From Pararhizobium sp. IMCC21322 (GTDB taxonomy: Bacteria > Pseudomonadota > Alphaproteobacteria > Rhizobiales > GCA-2746425), in contig NZ_CP132335.1 in NCBI RefSeq assembly GCF_030758295.1, positions 4,192,412 to 4,256,411 on the forward strand: a stretch of DNA of 64,000 bases, given 5' to 3'. The notes below the pieces were generated by a model that saw nothing but the letters and a program-made list of their open reading frames with translations, had not been told where the DNA came from and searched no databases. Within the stretch, counting starts at the first letter, position 1. Each line of letters starts with the position of its first letter. Below are positions 9,701 to 18,603 of this stretch, one piece after another. A program made the position numbers and the translations under genes.

Positions 9701-11394
9701 TTACTCAGACAACACTGCGTTGATGAACGGCAGCATAAAACTTCTCACTGATTCATATTGGTCTGCTTGAAGTAACTGTTCCTTGGTTTCAGGGTTTACT
9801 TCACGCCCGTCCAATTTTACGCCATGCAGACTACCCGTCGCAAGAACCAGCTGGCTTCCAGATGGTCTTTCATTAAGCGCAAAATTAATCATGCGTTTCG
9901 AATTTTCTGGGTCAGGATCTTGTTGGAGCGGTGTATCAATTACGATTGGACAAAAACAAGAAGTAGAAAATTTGTCTATCGTATGCAAAATAGCATAATT
10001 GTAAGCGAGGATAAGTCGTGGCGCTTTGTTGCCCGTCTCTCGAATTGTCGGTCTGATGTTATCCCACATGTTGCTTGGAACATTATCAACACGAAGTTTT
10101 TTGCAGAACATACGAAGCTTATCAGCATAAAATTTGACGATTTTTTCTCTGTTCTCCTTTTTGTCAAACGAGCCCATTTCCTTTTTTGCAGCGGCAATTT
10201 TTTCGTTTAGCGCGCCAATATCACCGTCGATTGAGCGTTCCTCCCGCTCAAAGGTATGGTCCAGAATGCGCTCACTTTCATCGCGCAACATGTCGCCTAA
10301 CTTGATCTGTCCTCTAGTCTCCTCAAGGATTGATTGAATGCGATCTATGCTAACTTGCATTGATGGCACACTCTTTAAACGCAGAACAATTTCAGCATTC
10401 AGCTTGTCGACCTTCGCTCGCGCTTCTAGAAGTATAATGCGGCATGCGTCCGCGTCATTGTGCAAACCAAACCTGTTAGCAAAATCGTTTTCATGCACTG
10501 TGCTGCAAACTGGGCAAACGATCTCTGCATCACTTAGCTTTTTTGAGAACTTTATGTCAGCCTCTAGTTCTGACAGCACCCTAGCAGCAATTTCGACCTC
10601 TTCTCGTGAAGCTGTCCTTCGAGCCTGCAGTTGTGAAATCTCAATTCGAACCTCATCATAAGATTTCTGCAATACGTTTTGCTCTTTCAACAGAGCGTTA
10701 ATCCTGTCTCCAAAGGCTCCTACATCCAATGCGATCCCAACTCGCTTGCGCTTGTCATTAAAGCGTTGTTTAGCTTTAGACAGCGCAGTTCTTTCTTGAG
10801 CCAGTTCTCCTCTGGCTGCAGTTGCTTCATCCCTTGCGGCCTTCAACCGATAGTACTCTTTGGGACGAATTCCAGTGTGATAGCGGGCTATGTCGTTCTT
10901 GTAAGCGCTAATCATTTCAAGACCAGAGAACGAAGACCACGTGTCTACCCAACCCTTTTCTTGATCAAGGTAAAATGGAAGAAAGCAGAAAGCAGGTGGA
11001 GGAACGGCATTTCCCCCCCCTTGAGCTTCGCAGTTATCTCAAAGTCCAGTAGCTCTGCAATTTTTGGCGCTAGATCCTTAACTACTGAATTTCCGGTCCA
11101 TGTTAGTGTTCTAACCTCATCAAACAACGCAAAACGCCCTGCTTGTCGGAGCATAAAGAACGCACTACCGTCAATTTCGAACTCAAGCAGTGTTTCGACT
11201 TTTGCATTCTTCCAGGGTTCTGGCGTTCTAGACGGGTCAGCGCCCAGCGTCGCGTACAATGATTTTACGAGGCTCGACTTGCCAAAATCATTGTCGGCAA
11301 CGACCGTAGTTGTCAGGCTGCTAAAATCCTCAACTCTTGCTTTCTTTTCTTGATTTGATAGCAACCAGAGTTTTCTGAATTTCAGCCTTTTCAT
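9701..11394 (-). pseudogene. Rad50/SMC-like ABC ATPase of a defence pair, frameshifted at a G8 tract
   Basis: The gene should encode about 564 residues starting MKRLKFRKLWLLS. The head shows a P-loop variant ADNDFGKSSLVKSL near residue 34, then the frame breaks. After a one-base correction at the G8 run the protein reads NAVPPPAFCFLPFYLDQEKG and continues into a long coiled coil with a zinc-hook CPVC motif, then a second coiled coil, and ends with the Walker B block PIVIDTPLQQDPD. This is the architecture of ABC ATPases in Lamassu (LmuB) and ABC-three-component defence systems. It lies 47 bp after a DUF4297 nuclease relic in the same direction. Without the correction, translation stops at residue 149. 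The pairing supports a defence role, but the exact system class is an inference. Confidence 0.8.
11013..11020. repeat. C8/G8 homopolymer at the frameshift of the ATPase gene
   Basis: Eight consecutive C on the plus strand (G on the coding strand) sit where the ATPase frame shifts. Nine G would join the N-terminal and C-terminal frames without loss. Such a run can slip in replication, and it is also a common place for base-calling error. Confidence 0.85.
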
Positions 11395-12368
11395 GCCGCT
11401 TTGTCCTCAAGTTTCTAATAAGAGTTTTGTAATTTTCTAGCTTAGTCGATTGAATACGCTTCATATAAGATCATCGCCTCTATTCGTTCGTCCGATGCGG
11501 TCATCAACTCAGCACGAGCTTCCACCGCCACAGCGGTAAAGACGAGGCTCAGCAAGTCGTTTAAGCTCAAACCTTCAAAGTCGTTATCTTTGATAAAGCT
11601 GGAAATTCTACGCCTTATTTTTCGCACTGCTTCATTTGGGTTGAGAACTGCAACACGGTATGAGTTCCACTCGCGTCGCAAACGTATTTTTTTTGGCGCA
11701 GGTAAGTGTATATCAGCTGAAATCTCTTCCCATTTTGGACAATTCACGGTTGATGAAACGGCTTGTAGCCAGCCGTTTGCGTCAAGCCGAGTTATCCCAC
11801 GACGCGACACCACCTCATCGAAATCGCTAAGGTCCACGTTTGTCGCACGGGACTTTCTGTCACATTCATCAGAAATGGCCTTGAACACTGCTGACAACGA
11901 AAATTCAGCTTCGCCGAGATTTTCAACGACAAAAGCGTCTAACTTACCTTTTGCGTGTGCATCTGCATCATCCAGACTCAAGTCTGTTCGTGAAACCCAG
12001 AGAAGCTCGCTTTTGATCGTACTTTCGCCTGAGAATTCTTCTTCCAGCTTTTTAGTAATCTCTGCCAGTTTGCCTTCGTCACACTCAGTCAAACAGAACT
12101 TGTTCTTACTGGATGGAGCAAAGTTTGTGGGCGCATTCGACAAAAAGGTAGCCGACTCCACACTGTCACCAAATGCAACTGCATTTTCATACATCTTCCC
12201 CAAAAAAGAACGGGTATCTTTGTCTTTCTTTTTGTCGCGTTTAGTCAACGCCGCGGGTGTCCAGTTACCGCTCTTCTTTGATTTTACTTGATAAAACTGC
12301 ACGTTCTGAGGAGCACATTGATCGTCAAAAATTGCAATTGGCCTGCTGCCGGTTCCGTGGACAGGCAC

Positions 12369-13232
12369 TTAAGCTAACATTGCCACCTCCTCGAACTCAA
12401 CGGGGCTGAGATATCCGATCGTCGAATGCCTCCGTTTTGGATTGTAGAAGCGTTCGATGTAGTCGAACACATCTGCCTTGGCGTCGTCGCGCGTCCGGTA
12501 GACCTTTCGGGCCGTGCGTTCCGTTTTCAGCGAGGAGAAGAAGCTCTCCATCGCGGCGTTGTCCCAGACATTTCCTGAGCGGCTCATCGAGCATGTGATG
12601 CCATGATCGGCCATCAGCCGCTGGAACTGCTCGCTGGTATACTGACTACCCTGATCGGAGTGGTGCAACAGGCTGTCGGGCTCGCCTCTTCGCCAGATCG
12701 CCATGATCAGCGCATCGGTCACGAACTGCGCGCTCATGCTGGCACTCATCGACCATCCCACGACCCGGCGCGAGAACAGGTCGATGACGACGGCAACGTA
12801 GAGCCACCCCTGCGCAGTCCAGATGTAGGTGAAGTCGGCTACCCACTTCTGGTTTGGCGCTGGCGCATCAAAGGCCCGATCAAGGATGTTTTGCGACACC
12901 GGCGCCATCCTTTCGCCCGCATCCTTCGGCAGCCCGCGCCGACGAGGCCGGGCTCGCAGCCCGCTTTCGCGCATCAGCCGCTCAATGCGATGGAGCCCGC
13001 ATGACAGGCCTTCGGCCAGAACGTCGTGCCAGACCCGGCGTGCGCCATAGGTGCGGTCACTGCTCTTGAAGCTCCGGTCGATAACGGTGAGGAGTTCCTC
13101 GTCGCGCCGGGATCTCACGCTCGGGCTCCGGTTGAGCCAGGCGTGGAAACCCGAACGTGATACATCCACAGCGGCGCACAGCCATGCCACCGGCCAGATG
13201 CCCCGGTGCTTCGCGATGAAGGCGAACTTCAT
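12369..13232 (-). CDS. IS3-family transposase OrfB (DDE integrase domain)
   Basis: The 287-residue product shows the rve-type DDE core: first Asp in WVADFTYI, second Asp in HHSDQGSQYTS, and Glu in NAAMESFFSSLK, followed by YNPKRRHSTIGYLSP. An N-terminal HTH_21-like region (YGARRVWHDVLAEG) precedes the core. Its ATG overlaps the orfA stop in ATGA at 13229-13232, so it is made by coupling or, as is usual in IS3, as an OrfAB fusion through ribosomal frameshifting. Length is normal for the family. Confidence 0.96.
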   Translation of the reverse strand: MKFAFIAKHRGIWPVAWLCAAVDVSRSGFHAWLNRSPSVRSRRDEELLTVIDRSFKSSDRTYGARRVWHDVLAEGLSCGLHRIERLMRESGLRARPRRRGLPKDAGERMAPVSQNILDRAFDAPAPNQKWVADFTYIWTAQGWLYVAVVIDLFSRRVVGWSMSASMSAQFVTDALIMAIWRRGEPDSLLHHSDQGSQYTSEQFQRLMADHGITCSMSRSGNVWDNAAMESFFSSLKTERTARKVYRTRDDAKADVFDYIERFYNPKRRHSTIGYLSPVEFEEVAMLA

Positions 13233-13519
13233 GTCACTTCTTTCGCGAAGAAGGCCGTGGCCTTTTTTAGGATGTCACGCTCCGCCTTCAGCTTTCTCAC
13301 TTCGCGTCGAAGCCGCTCGATCTCAAGCTGCTCGGGCCTCATCTGGCAATGGCCGGGAAACGCATATTGCGGATCAGCCGAAAATTCCTTGATCCATTTG
13401 CGCAGCACATTCTCGTGCAATTCGAGATCCCGCGCCGCCTGGGCGGCCGACACACCACGTTCCCTGACAAGCCTCACCGCTTCAAGCTTGAACTCGCGAC
13501 TGAACTTTCTTCTCTGCAT
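13229..13519 (-). CDS. IS3-family transposase OrfA (DNA-binding)
   Basis: This 96-residue protein starts MQRRKFSREFKLEAVRLV and has the Tnp_1 helix-turn-helix (SAAQAARDLELHENVLRKWI) followed by a leucine-zipper-like helix (IERLRREVRKLKAERDILKK). It recognises the inverted repeats and joins OrfB to form transposase. The end reads FFAKEVT and overlaps the orfB start. Confidence 0.96.
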   Translation of the reverse strand: MQRRKFSREFKLEAVRLVRERGVSAAQAARDLELHENVLRKWIKEFSADPQYAFPGHCQMRPEQLEIERLRREVRKLKAERDILKKATAFFAKEVT

Positions 13520-13791
13520 TGGATAACTCCGATTCCATCAAAACACCTTAACTCGGTGTCCACGGAACCGGCAGCAGGCCAAATATCGTCGTGATATTCA
13601 AACACAAGCGCATAGTCGCCACCCAACTTGTGCCTTTCTAAGACGAGAACCAATCCACAAAGAGCTTGGTAGTGGTATCGACTATTTGTGTGCGCTCCAC
13701 TATCTTCGCGTTGCGGCGTGGAAGTCAGCTTTTTTTTCAGTTCAGTCAAACGCAGATCTCGCAATAAAACAACTCTGAGATGAAACCTCAC

Positions 13792-14182
13792 CTAAATTGA
13801 CTTTTCATGCAAGAGGCGCAGCTAATATCCATCGGAGACGACGTTTGCGACCAATACTTCACCGGTCATCGCGGCCTATTGTGCCAAAGCACTTGATTTT
13901 AGTGGGATGCTGTATCTGATCATCGTTGCTTCACCCTCCAAAATGTTTCGCTCTGGCGGAATGGCGGATTTGTCGAGCCGCGTTGCAGCATCCTCTTGCC
14001 CCGTCGAAGGTCGGGTTTCAGCCGAAATCACTTACCTCATTATCGCCCCCAAACCACAAGAACCTGCAATCAGGTCCTTCCAATCATTCACCTGAGCCGT
14101 AAAACTTCTCAGTTCGTGACGACCTAGCGGATAATGCAATCACAAATGCTAGCAACCGTCGCACCGTCAACATCCCCACCGC
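13792..14182. other. gene-free stretch after the defence relic
   Basis: About 390 bp hold no convincing gene. A 62-codon frame at 13907-14095 has no recognisable domain and no strong ribosome site. The segment may hold the old promoter of the DUF4297 gene and the 3' flank of the monooxygenase gene. Confidence 0.5.
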
Positions 14183-15805
14183 TCAAACACCTATAAGCGT
14201 CTCAATCATCGCGCCCGCATCTTTGGGCAGACCATCGCCGCGCCATGCGACATGCCCGTCGGGGCGGACCAGCACCAATTTCGTTTCGTAAAGCGAGGCT
14301 ATTTCCGCATCGTCCACGAATTCTGTCTTCAACGGGACGTTCCGCACCGATGCAGCCTCCACAAGGGGTGCTAGGTCCAAACCTTCTTCAAAACAAAGCA
14401 GCATAAATCCGGGTCCAAACAAATCCAGGGTCGAGCGGCCATCTGCCAGCCAGGCGTGGGGCGCGCGGTGTCCGGGTCGCGCAGTTGGCGTATAGGTCAT
14501 GACGTCAAAAGGCGGCTCTGGCGTGCCGTCTGGCACAATGATGGGTGATCCCTCATAGCGGTAGCCCAGCGGCACGCCTTCCATGTCGTATTCACGGTCA
14601 AAGTTCTCAGCGTAGATTGTATCGCCGATGGCTTGCCGGAGTGCAGCACCTGCTTCGGTGTCCTCGTCGGCACCCTCGCCTTTCGGCAATCTGCTGAACT
14701 GGTTGTAGTTGCGCGCAGCTTCATCAACGATGTTTTGGGCCACTGGCCGCCGCTCGATATCGTAGGTCTCAACCAGTTTGCTGCCGCCCCACCCCTGCAA
14801 CACGGCAGCCACTTTCCAGGCTGCATCGACCGCCTCCTGAATACCGGTGTTCATGCCAAAACCACCGGTGGGCGACATCTGGTGCACCGCATCACCGCAA
14901 AGAAGCACGCGCCCTGCCTGAAAACGCTCGGCGACAACCCGGCGACGTTCCCACGGTAGAATGGAGAAAATCTCAAACGCGAAGTCGCGCCCGACGGCGC
15001 GGCGCAAATGCTGGCCCATTTCCGCGATAGACGGGATGTGACCATTCTCCAGCCGCATCAGCGAGAACCGCCAAAGATCATCGCCGTTGATTGAAACGAT
15101 ATCGCCCCAGATACCCTGACCGTCGGTCAGCCATTGCATGACCGCTCGTCCGTTCTTGAACAAGGCATCATGATCTGTAGACCGGAAGAAGGCGTTGACG
15201 TTGAAATTCAACGACATGTCACCCTCAAGACCAATCCCCAGAAGGTCGCGGACAGTGCTGTCGGCCCCGTCACAGGCAATCATGTAATCAGCCCGAACGC
15301 TTATGGTTTTGCCATCTTTCAGGGAGCTGATCTTGGCCGTTATCCCATCATCATCCTGCTCAAAGGATTGAAGATCGTGAGAATATGAGAAAATTGCCCT
15401 GCCGAGGCTTTTTGCGTGATCGCGCAGGATGGGATCAAAGAATATCTGGGAGCAACGTTGAATGGCCTCGGGTGAATTGACGCATGTCTCGTCCTTGCGT
15501 GCCGGAAAATCATAATGGGCCATTTGATAGCCGGTGGTCGCAGTAACAAAGCGGATGGACCGTGGAAAATCCTCTGGAACCGAGCTGTCCTTGACCTTCT
15601 GCGATATGCCCCAGCGGCGGCAAAACTCGACGGTCCGGACGCCGACCTGGTTCATCTTTGGATGATTGATGGTGCCGTCGCGGCGCTCGATCACCAGACA
15701 TTCAATGCCGCGCCAGGCAAGCTCAATGGCGCAGGCGAGCCCCACCGGGCCAGCGCCGACGATCAATACCGGAACCCGAATTTCGACGTCCAAATTCTCT
15801 GCCAT
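14183..15805 (-). CDS. FAD-dependent aromatic monooxygenase (PheA/TfdB family)
   Basis: The N-terminal dinucleotide-binding motif VLIVGAGPVGLACAIELA is at residues about 13-30; the DG motif is MIACDGADSTVRDLLG; the second FAD motif is LLCGDAVHQMSPTGGFGMN. A C-terminal thioredoxin-like tail (about the last 130 residues) completes the 540-residue layout of group A flavoprotein hydroxylases such as phenol or 3-hydroxyphenyl-propionate hydroxylases. It would use NAD(P)H and oxygen to hydroxylate an aromatic or polyketide-like substrate in the cytoplasm. A MOSC protein gene lies 135 bp upstream in the same direction. The start has GGGGGAAA upstream. Substrate unknown. Confidence 0.92.
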   Translation of the reverse strand: MAENLDVEIRVPVLIVGAGPVGLACAIELAWRGIECLVIERRDGTINHPKMNQVGVRTVEFCRRWGISQKVKDSSVPEDFPRSIRFVTATTGYQMAHYDFPARKDETCVNSPEAIQRCSQIFFDPILRDHAKSLGRAIFSYSHDLQSFEQDDDGITAKISSLKDGKTISVRADYMIACDGADSTVRDLLGIGLEGDMSLNFNVNAFFRSTDHDALFKNGRAVMQWLTDGQGIWGDIVSINGDDLWRFSLMRLENGHIPSIAEMGQHLRRAVGRDFAFEIFSILPWERRRVVAERFQAGRVLLCGDAVHQMSPTGGFGMNTGIQEAVDAAWKVAAVLQGWGGSKLVETYDIERRPVAQNIVDEAARNYNQFSRLPKGEGADEDTEAGAALRQAIGDTIYAENFDREYDMEGVPLGYRYEGSPIIVPDGTPEPPFDVMTYTPTARPGHRAPHAWLADGRSTLDLFGPGFMLLCFEEGLDLAPLVEAASVRNVPLKTEFVDDAEIASLYETKLVLVRPDGHVAWRGDGLPKDAGAMIETLIGV

Positions 15806-15940
15806 ATCAATTTCCCCCTACGCTTAAATGAACCCAAATTGTTAGCCGTCCGGCAAAGCAGTATGAATCGGCTCAAATTGTGGAAGCCTTTGATGAATGC
15901 AAGGCTGATTATGTTCAGTCACCCGTTTCCGGCACCCATT

Positions 15941-16543
15941 TCAGGCACTCATATCAGGCACCCGGTAGACAAGCGGCGCATGTGGCTCTGGCGGAAGCTC
16001 AATGTCGATCGCATCACCCGGTCGCACAAGGCCGCCCTGCAGAACGATGCTCATAACCCCGGTCTTGCGCACCACCCCATTGGGCGTGACTTCCTTGCAA
16101 TGTTTCAGAAGGCCGGATTGGAAACTGTCGATTTGATGGCATGGATTACGCAGACCGGTCAGCTCGATCACAGCCTCCGATCCAAGCTTGAGACGCGTAC
16201 CCGTTGGCAGGCCGAGAAGATCAACATGCCGTGTGGCGATATTCTCACCCAGATCACCGGGACGAACAGCGTGCCCATGCTCGGAAACGGCGTCGAAAAG
16301 CTCGGTTTGAATCAAATGAACCTGCCTGAGATTAGGCTGTTCCCCAAACCGTTTGATGTGAAAAAGATGCTGATCCGTCGCACCGGCATGAGCGTCGCCT
16401 TCAACGCCGAAACCCTCGATCAGAGTAATGGCGTCTTTCGGAGATTTGCTAAAATCATGTTGGCCGCCCAACTGCACGCTAACAACATGAGGAGCATCAG
16501 AATTTTTGGCGTTGTTTGGTGTGTAGGAGCGTTTTTCCTGCAT
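15941..16543 (-). CDS. MOSC-domain sulfurase-like protein
   Basis: The 200-residue product has the MOSC core: GFGVEGDAHAG near residue 45, then RQVHLIQTELFD, PGDLGENIAT and the conserved Cys in ELTGLRNPCHQID, and later RPGDAIDI. MOSC proteins carry sulfur on that Cys and are linked to molybdenum-cofactor chemistry or to reductive detoxification of N-hydroxylated compounds. It may be cotranscribed with the monooxygenase 135 bp downstream. No other Moco gene is nearby. Confidence 0.92.
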   Translation of the reverse strand: MQEKRSYTPNNAKNSDAPHVVSVQLGGQHDFSKSPKDAITLIEGFGVEGDAHAGATDQHLFHIKRFGEQPNLRQVHLIQTELFDAVSEHGHAVRPGDLGENIATRHVDLLGLPTGTRLKLGSEAVIELTGLRNPCHQIDSFQSGLLKHCKEVTPNGVVRKTGVMSIVLQGGLVRPGDAIDIELPPEPHAPLVYRVPDMSA

Positions 16544-16683
16544 GTTTCATCTCAAATCTGAACATGCGTTGGTTGACGTTAACGCCTACGGAGCCTCTTT
16601 CGAAGCTCAATGAATTTTTAGCTGATATGGCAAAAGAGAACAAGACGAAGTGCCTGGCAATCAAGACACAAGCCCACAAAAAA

Positions 16684-16713
16684 GCCGGCGATCAGGTTAC
16701 CCCAATCGCCGGC
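16684..16713 (-). terminator. intrinsic terminator of the 5'-nucleotidase gene
   Basis: A 9-bp stem GCCGGCGAT / ATCGCCGGC with a 12-base loop is followed, on the minus strand, by a run of six T. It lies 28 bp after the stop of the nucleotidase gene. Confidence 0.88.
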
Positions 16714-16741
16714 TCAATCATTTACCTAAGCGGCAAAACCC

Positions 16742-18343
16742 TCAGTTCGTAGCAACCTGGCTGATGCGGCCATCCTTGAACGGTGCGTATGGCAGGTTTT
16801 CGACCAGATAATCGGCCAGAACCTGATCCAGGCCGGGGCCGAAATCATAGGCGTTCATGCCTTCTGTTTCGAACACCTTGTAGCCATCGCCGCCGCTGCG
16901 CATGAAGTTGTTAGACACAACACCATAGGTTTTGGCAGGGTCGATGGCGGTCCAATATCCATCTTCCATGACTTCCACAGATTTGATGCGGCCTTCATTC
17001 GGGGCAACGCTTGGGTCCCAGCTGAATTTCACACCCGATACCTGCGGGAAGCGACCTTTCACTTCTTCCACCTGGCTGACACCGTTTTCCAGCGCGGCAA
17101 TCACATCCGAGCCTTTCAGCTGAAATGTGGAAAGCGTGTTCTGGAACGGCAGCACAGTCAGCACTTCGCCCATGGTCACAGGGCCTGCATCGATGGATGA
17201 GCGCAGACCACCAGAGTTGGTAATGGCGATCTGGATGCCCTGATCGGCGACGCGGGTGAGCATGGCATCGGCCACCAGATTGCCCATTTCGCATTCTTCG
17301 ACACGGCACACGGCGCGGTCGCCCTGAATGAGGCCAGCGGATTCAGACACCACCTTGTTGCGGATTTCATCCAACGGACCAGCGAGTTCGGAAATACGCT
17401 CCTTGGTGCCGCCATCTTCAACCACTTCACCATCCATGATGATCGGCTCGCCCTTGGCGTCCGTCACAACGCCATTATCATCAAAGGTTACATCCAGCGC
17501 GCCCAGGAATTTGCCGTAAGCATAGGCCTGCACGATGGCGGTTGGTGTGCCGTCCGGTCCGTCCACCATGGTGGGATACGGGCCAGCAGCCCTGTCGGAA
17601 ATATTGGACAGGAATGTGTTGGAGTGACCGCCCACAATCACATCAATGCCGCCCACTTCGCGGGCCACTTTCTGATCCACGAAATAGCCTGAGTGAGACA
17701 GGACGATGATCTTGTTGACGCCAGCCGCTTCCATAGCCGCCACTTCGCGGGCCACAGCTTCGGATGGATCGGAGAACACAACGTTCTTGCCCGATGAGGA
17801 CAATTCGCCGGTGTCTTGCGGGGTCAGGCCGATCAGGCCGATTTTTTCGCCGCCACGCTCAATAATGGTCGATGGCATCAACTTGCCAGCCAGAGCAGGC
17901 TCGGCGGACACATTGGCATTGGACATCAGCACTGGAAAATCCACCGCATCCATGAAACCGGCCAGCACTTCCGGACCGTCATCAAATTCATGATTGCCAA
18001 CGGTCATGCCGTCATAGCCAAGCTTGTTCATCATCTCGGCGGCAACTTTGCCCTTGTAATAGGTGTAGAACAGCGAGCCCTGGAACTGATCGCCGCCATC
18101 CACCAGAATGCTGTTATTGCCCATGCCGCGGGCTTTTTCCACGCCGGTGACAAGGCGGGCATAGCCACCAAAGCATTCGCCCGCTGTGTTGTCTTCCGCG
18201 CTGCAGGGAGAATCATATTTGCTGATTGGCTCCACGCGGGAGTGGAAATCATTGGTGTGCAGCACGGTCAGCGAATAATCCGCCTGTGCTATGCCGCCAA
18301 GCGCCACAACGCTGGCGGCTGTGAGACTGAGTAGGGTTTTCAT
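16742..18343 (-). CDS. secreted bifunctional metallophosphatase/5'-nucleotidase (UshA-like)
   Basis: A Sec signal peptide (MKTLLSLTAASVVALGGIAQA) leads a 533-residue protein. The metallophosphatase half has the dimetal motifs HTNDFHSR, VDGGDQFQGS, GNHEFDDG, LSHSGY and GGHSNTF. The C-terminal 5'-nucleotidase half has NSGGLRSSIDAG for substrate binding and NNFMRSGGDGY. It would release phosphate and nucleosides from nucleotides in the periplasm. It stands alone: divergent from the TRAP genes by about 260 bp and closed by its own terminator. It shares ancestry with SoxB at 35955 but lacks the SoxB-specific wording of the metal motifs. Confidence 0.95.
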   Translation of the reverse strand: MKTLLSLTAASVVALGGIAQADYSLTVLHTNDFHSRVEPISKYDSPCSAEDNTAGECFGGYARLVTGVEKARGMGNNSILVDGGDQFQGSLFYTYYKGKVAAEMMNKLGYDGMTVGNHEFDDGPEVLAGFMDAVDFPVLMSNANVSAEPALAGKLMPSTIIERGGEKIGLIGLTPQDTGELSSSGKNVVFSDPSEAVAREVAAMEAAGVNKIIVLSHSGYFVDQKVAREVGGIDVIVGGHSNTFLSNISDRAAGPYPTMVDGPDGTPTAIVQAYAYGKFLGALDVTFDDNGVVTDAKGEPIIMDGEVVEDGGTKERISELAGPLDEIRNKVVSESAGLIQGDRAVCRVEECEMGNLVADAMLTRVADQGIQIAITNSGGLRSSIDAGPVTMGEVLTVLPFQNTLSTFQLKGSDVIAALENGVSQVEEVKGRFPQVSGVKFSWDPSVAPNEGRIKSVEVMEDGYWTAIDPAKTYGVVSNNFMRSGGDGYKVFETEGMNAYDFGPGLDQVLADYLVENLPYAPFKDGRISQVATN

Positions 18344-18603
18344 GAAAATGCTCCTTCAATTGAACTGAACGTCCATCGCGGCAAGATGTGCAGCGATCTT
18401 CATAGATGATCGACTAGGTTCGGCAGCCTTTGTGCCACAGCATCTGCAAGGCTTTATGACAAAAGCATAGTCCACAAATCCAAAGCCTGTGAAGAGACTT
18501 CTTTGGCGCTCACCAACATTCATGTGGGCGAGCGCGCAGCGGCCCTTGCGATTGACGCGCAAACAACGTCAATATGAGCCAATGCAAGCTCATGCGGGGG
18601 CAT

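Larger units (their letters stand above)
12339..13581 (-). mobile_element. IS3-family insertion sequence, complete, 1243 bp
   Basis: The element has perfect 25-bp terminal inverted repeats (12339-12363 and 13557-13581) beginning TGGCCTGCTGCC and ending GGCAGCAGGCCA. A 3-bp direct repeat AAT (12336-12338 and 13582-13584) flanks it, as expected for several IS3 subgroups. It carries orfA and orfB with a 4-bp overlap. Both genes look intact, so the copy may still be active. It interrupts a DUF4297 nuclease gene. Confidence 0.95.
11442..13791 (-). pseudogene. DUF4297/Cap4-type nuclease gene split by an IS3-family element
   Basis: The N-terminal piece (13791-13582) ends RYHYQALCGL...YALVFEYHDDI and the C-terminal piece (12338-11442) begins AIFDDQCAPQNVQFYQVKSK. 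Together they match the DUF4297 (Cap4-like dsDNA nuclease) pattern, with a DD pair and a QxK motif forming a PD-(D/E)xK site, followed by GNWTPAALTKR and FLSNAP. Removing 12339-13581 plus one ATT copy restores one frame of about 367 codons. The start could be GTG at 13791 or TTG at 13749; a stop codon lies directly upstream of the GTG. The C-terminal third resembles the linker domains of effector subunits that couple to ABC ATPases, and such an ATPase gene follows 47 bp downstream. The element falls between the two halves of the catalytic motif, so the nuclease should be dead. Confidence 0.85.

Noticed and set aside
11442-12368. C-terminal nuclease piece as an intact gene starting in the IS
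   Set aside because: The first residues (MPVHGTGSRP) are translated from the IS end; the real protein continues from the piece on the other side of the element.
13907-14095. 62-codon frame after the defence relic
   Set aside because: No domain and no clear ribosome site; kept only as part of a gene-free stretch.
9584-14182. Possible genomic island with integrase or attachment sites
   Set aside because: No integrase, tRNA gene or flanking direct repeats were found; only the defence relic and one IS are visible.
15515-16561. 348-codon frame on the plus strand
   Set aside because: It is antisense to the well-supported monooxygenase and MOSC genes and shows no domain of its own.
18356-18562. 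68-codon frame between the nucleotidase and dctQ genes
   Set aside because: It fills a divergent promoter region and has no recognisable content.
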